A stretch of DNA of 64,000 bases, taken from the NCBI RefSeq assembly GCF_900115185.1, contig NZ_FOVN01000004.1, positions 226,188 to 290,187 of the forward strand. Reading direction: 5' to 3'. Position numbers and translations under genes: made by a program. Numbering within the stretch: the stretch's first letter is position 1; each line of letters opens with the position of its first letter. This DNA is from Algorimicrobium echini (GTDB lineage: Bacteria; Bacteroidota; Bacteroidia; Flavobacteriales; Flavobacteriaceae). Under the pieces are notes generated by a model, which was given only the letters and a program-made list of their open reading frames with translations, ran no database searches and was not told the origin of the DNA. Below, in pieces: positions 62,910-64,000 of this stretch.

Positions 62910-64000
62910 TTATTTGGTTCCTACGTAGAAGTAACCTGTTAATGGTTTAAATCCACTATTTCGTACGTTAATGATATAATAATATGTTCCAGTTGGTACT
63001 TTATCAGCACCACCTATAGAGGATTGGTGTGCTGAACCGTTCCAATTGTTTTGATAGTTATTTGCTTTGTATATGATTGCGCCCCATCTATTAAAGATTT
63101 GAACATCATATGCATATCCACAACCATTAACGCCTGATATTTCGAAATTCTCATTCCATTGATCACCGTTTGGTGTGATAGCTGTTGAAACGACTATATT
63201 TTCTCTGTCGCAAGGTTCAGGAGCTAATACAATACAATCAGCGTTAATATTTAGGGTTACTTCAGTAGTGTTAGAACAGCCATTGTCCATAGCCGTATAA
63301 CTAAAAATGTAGTCACCCAAATCAACTGTTAACGGGTCAAAGAAGCTACCGTCCAATATTACATTGTTAGAAACTGACATCCAGGTGCCAGAGGTATTTG
63401 ATCCATTATAATAATCAAATAAATCAATAATACCATCATCAATACAACGATCATCACTTACAGTTGTTATTGTGTTTTCATTTGTCACAAATACTGCTTG
63501 ACTTAATTGAGCTTCGTTTCCACAGGTATCTACAACTGTCCAATTCCAAATAATTTCATAATCTGTTTCAGAACCATCTGACGTGTTTACTTCTTCAAAG
63601 TTAACTATGGTTACATCACTCGAACAATCGTCAAAGACTAAAACTGGAGGTTCAGGTACTTGACTGCACGATACGAATATATCGGTTAAATCATTAGTCG
63701 CCACAGGCGCTGTAGTATCAGCCACTGTAATGGTTTGTGATACACTAGAGGTGTTATTACAAGCATCGGTAAATGTCCAAGTACGCGTTACAATAACATT
63801 ACAAGGATCCGAATCATCAGTGGTATCCACAGGCGAAGCAACAATATCACCAGCACAATTATCAGTAGCTGTTAAATCGATAGCAGCTGGTAACTCTGTT
63901 ACACACTGTGCCGTTACATCAGCAGGAGCAGCAGGAGCCACAGGCGCTGTAGTATCAGCCACTGTAATGGTTTGTGATACACTAGAGGTGTTATTACAAG
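62910..64000 (-). CDS. Gliding-motility/SprB-like T9SS type B surface protein, partial (C-terminal end)
   Basis: An open frame that runs past the window edge on the minus strand, so only the C-terminal 363 or so residues are seen. There is no real start in view; the GTG near 63962 lies inside a repeat. The sequence has 79-residue units (TAPVAP... to SVSQTITVADTTAPVA) with conserved Cys, Thr, Asp and Tyr typical of HYR/Ig-like repeats, then a gliding-motility-associated C-terminal domain with STAITPNGDQWNENFEI and a final TGYFYVGTK, the type B T9SS sorting signal. A large adhesin exported by the following PorP/SprF is likely. Confidence 0.9.
   Translation of the reverse strand, partial: CNNTSSVSQTITVADTTAPVAPAAPADVTAQCVTELPAAIDLTATDNCAGDIVASPVDTTDDSDPCNVIVTRTWTFTDACNNTSSVSQTITVADTTAPVATNDLTDIFVSCSQVPEPPVLVFDDCSSDVTIVNFEEVNTSDGSETDYEIIWNWTVVDTCGNEAQLSQAVFVTNENTITTVSDDRCIDDGIIDLFDYYNGSNTSGTWMSVSNNVILDGSFFDPLTVDLGDYIFSYTAMDNGCSNTTEVTLNINADCIVLAPEPCDRENIVVSTAITPNGDQWNENFEISGVNGCGYAYDVQIFNRWGAIIYKANNYQNNWNGSAHQSSIGGADKVPTGTYYYIINVRNSGFKPLTGYFYVGTK
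63700..63763. repeat. Exact 64-bp direct repeat, copy 1
   Basis: Identical base for base to 63937-64000, offset 237 bases, which is exactly 79 codons. It lies inside the HYR-type repeat of the surface protein and the match reaches the window edge, so more of it probably lies beyond. Confidence 0.9.
63937..64000. repeat. Exact 64-bp direct repeat, copy 2 (to window edge)
   Basis: Second copy of the 63700-63763 repeat; the sequence identity continues at least to the last base of the window. Confidence 0.9.

Noticed and set aside
63962..63962. Possible start of the last minus-strand gene at a GTG
   Set aside because: The frame stays open to the window edge and the GTG lies inside a repeat unit also seen at 63.7 kb, so the gene continues beyond the window.

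Overview
The window looks like a chromosomal segment of a marine-type member of the Flavobacteriaceae (Bacteroidota). The grounds are low G+C, Bacteroidota-type promoters (TTG, about 20 bases, TAnnTTTG) instead of Shine-Dalgarno-led genes, type IX secretion (T9SS) parts and cargo (PorQ, PorP/SprF, a T9SS type A C-terminal domain, a gliding-motility-type C-terminal domain), an SusC/TonB-type receptor and many family-specific proteins (DUF4294, DUF6048/DUF6452, head-GIN). It is gene-dense: no gap exceeds 300 bases. I see no rRNA or tRNA gene, no insertion sequence, prophage or CRISPR array. It reads as core genome with lineage-specific surface-protein clusters.

Layout. 0.25-8.4 kb (minus): an APC-type permease, a three-gene acyl-/propionyl-CoA carboxylase set (carboxyltransferase, biotin carboxylase, biotin carrier), a PrsW-type membrane protease, a NUDIX hydrolase and an M42 peptidase. 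8.5-18.8 kb: small membrane proteins (hemolysin III, MarC, ZIP), three methyltransferases including two rRNA enzymes, and ornithine aminotransferase. 18.8-23.7 kb: secreted and surface proteins around an Smr protein. 23.8-30.3 kb: cysteine desulfurase, two small unknown proteins, a TonB-dependent receptor coupled to an M23 peptidase. 30.4-33.8 kb: coiled-coil protein, ZapA, a probable 6S RNA, RNase Y, XerD. 34.0-37.6 kb: five tandem outer-membrane beta-barrel genes of two alternating kinds. 37.6-43.9 kb: AroQ, dihydrolipoyl dehydrogenase, thioredoxin-like lipoprotein, MsrB, M48 peptidase, MFS transporter. 43.9-47.7 kb: a lipoprotein and a four-gene ECF sigma operon that ends in two beta-solenoid surface proteins. 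47.9-58.5 kb: Lon, PorQ, CMP kinase, ribosomal protein S1, PyrR, PyrB, RNase Z, PdxH. 58.6-64 kb: CAP lipoprotein, a beta-barrel protein, and a T9SS/gliding operon (adhesin-like protein running off the window, PorP/SprF, OmpA) read on the minus strand.

The most interesting non-coding signals are: a 13-bp terminator-like hairpin whose U-tract runs directly into the permease start codon, with a second case of the same design before the MFS gene; a long structured leader in front of rpsA; the 6S-like RNA between zapA and rny; and a set of inverted and direct repeats upstream of the CAP lipoprotein. The most interesting protein-level signal is a pair of adjacent proteins with roughly 18-20-residue periodic repeats (Asp-Tyr in one, Gly-Ser-Gly-Asp in the other) under an ECF sigma factor. 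No entirely new system can be asserted from sequence reading alone; the leads are graded in the findings.
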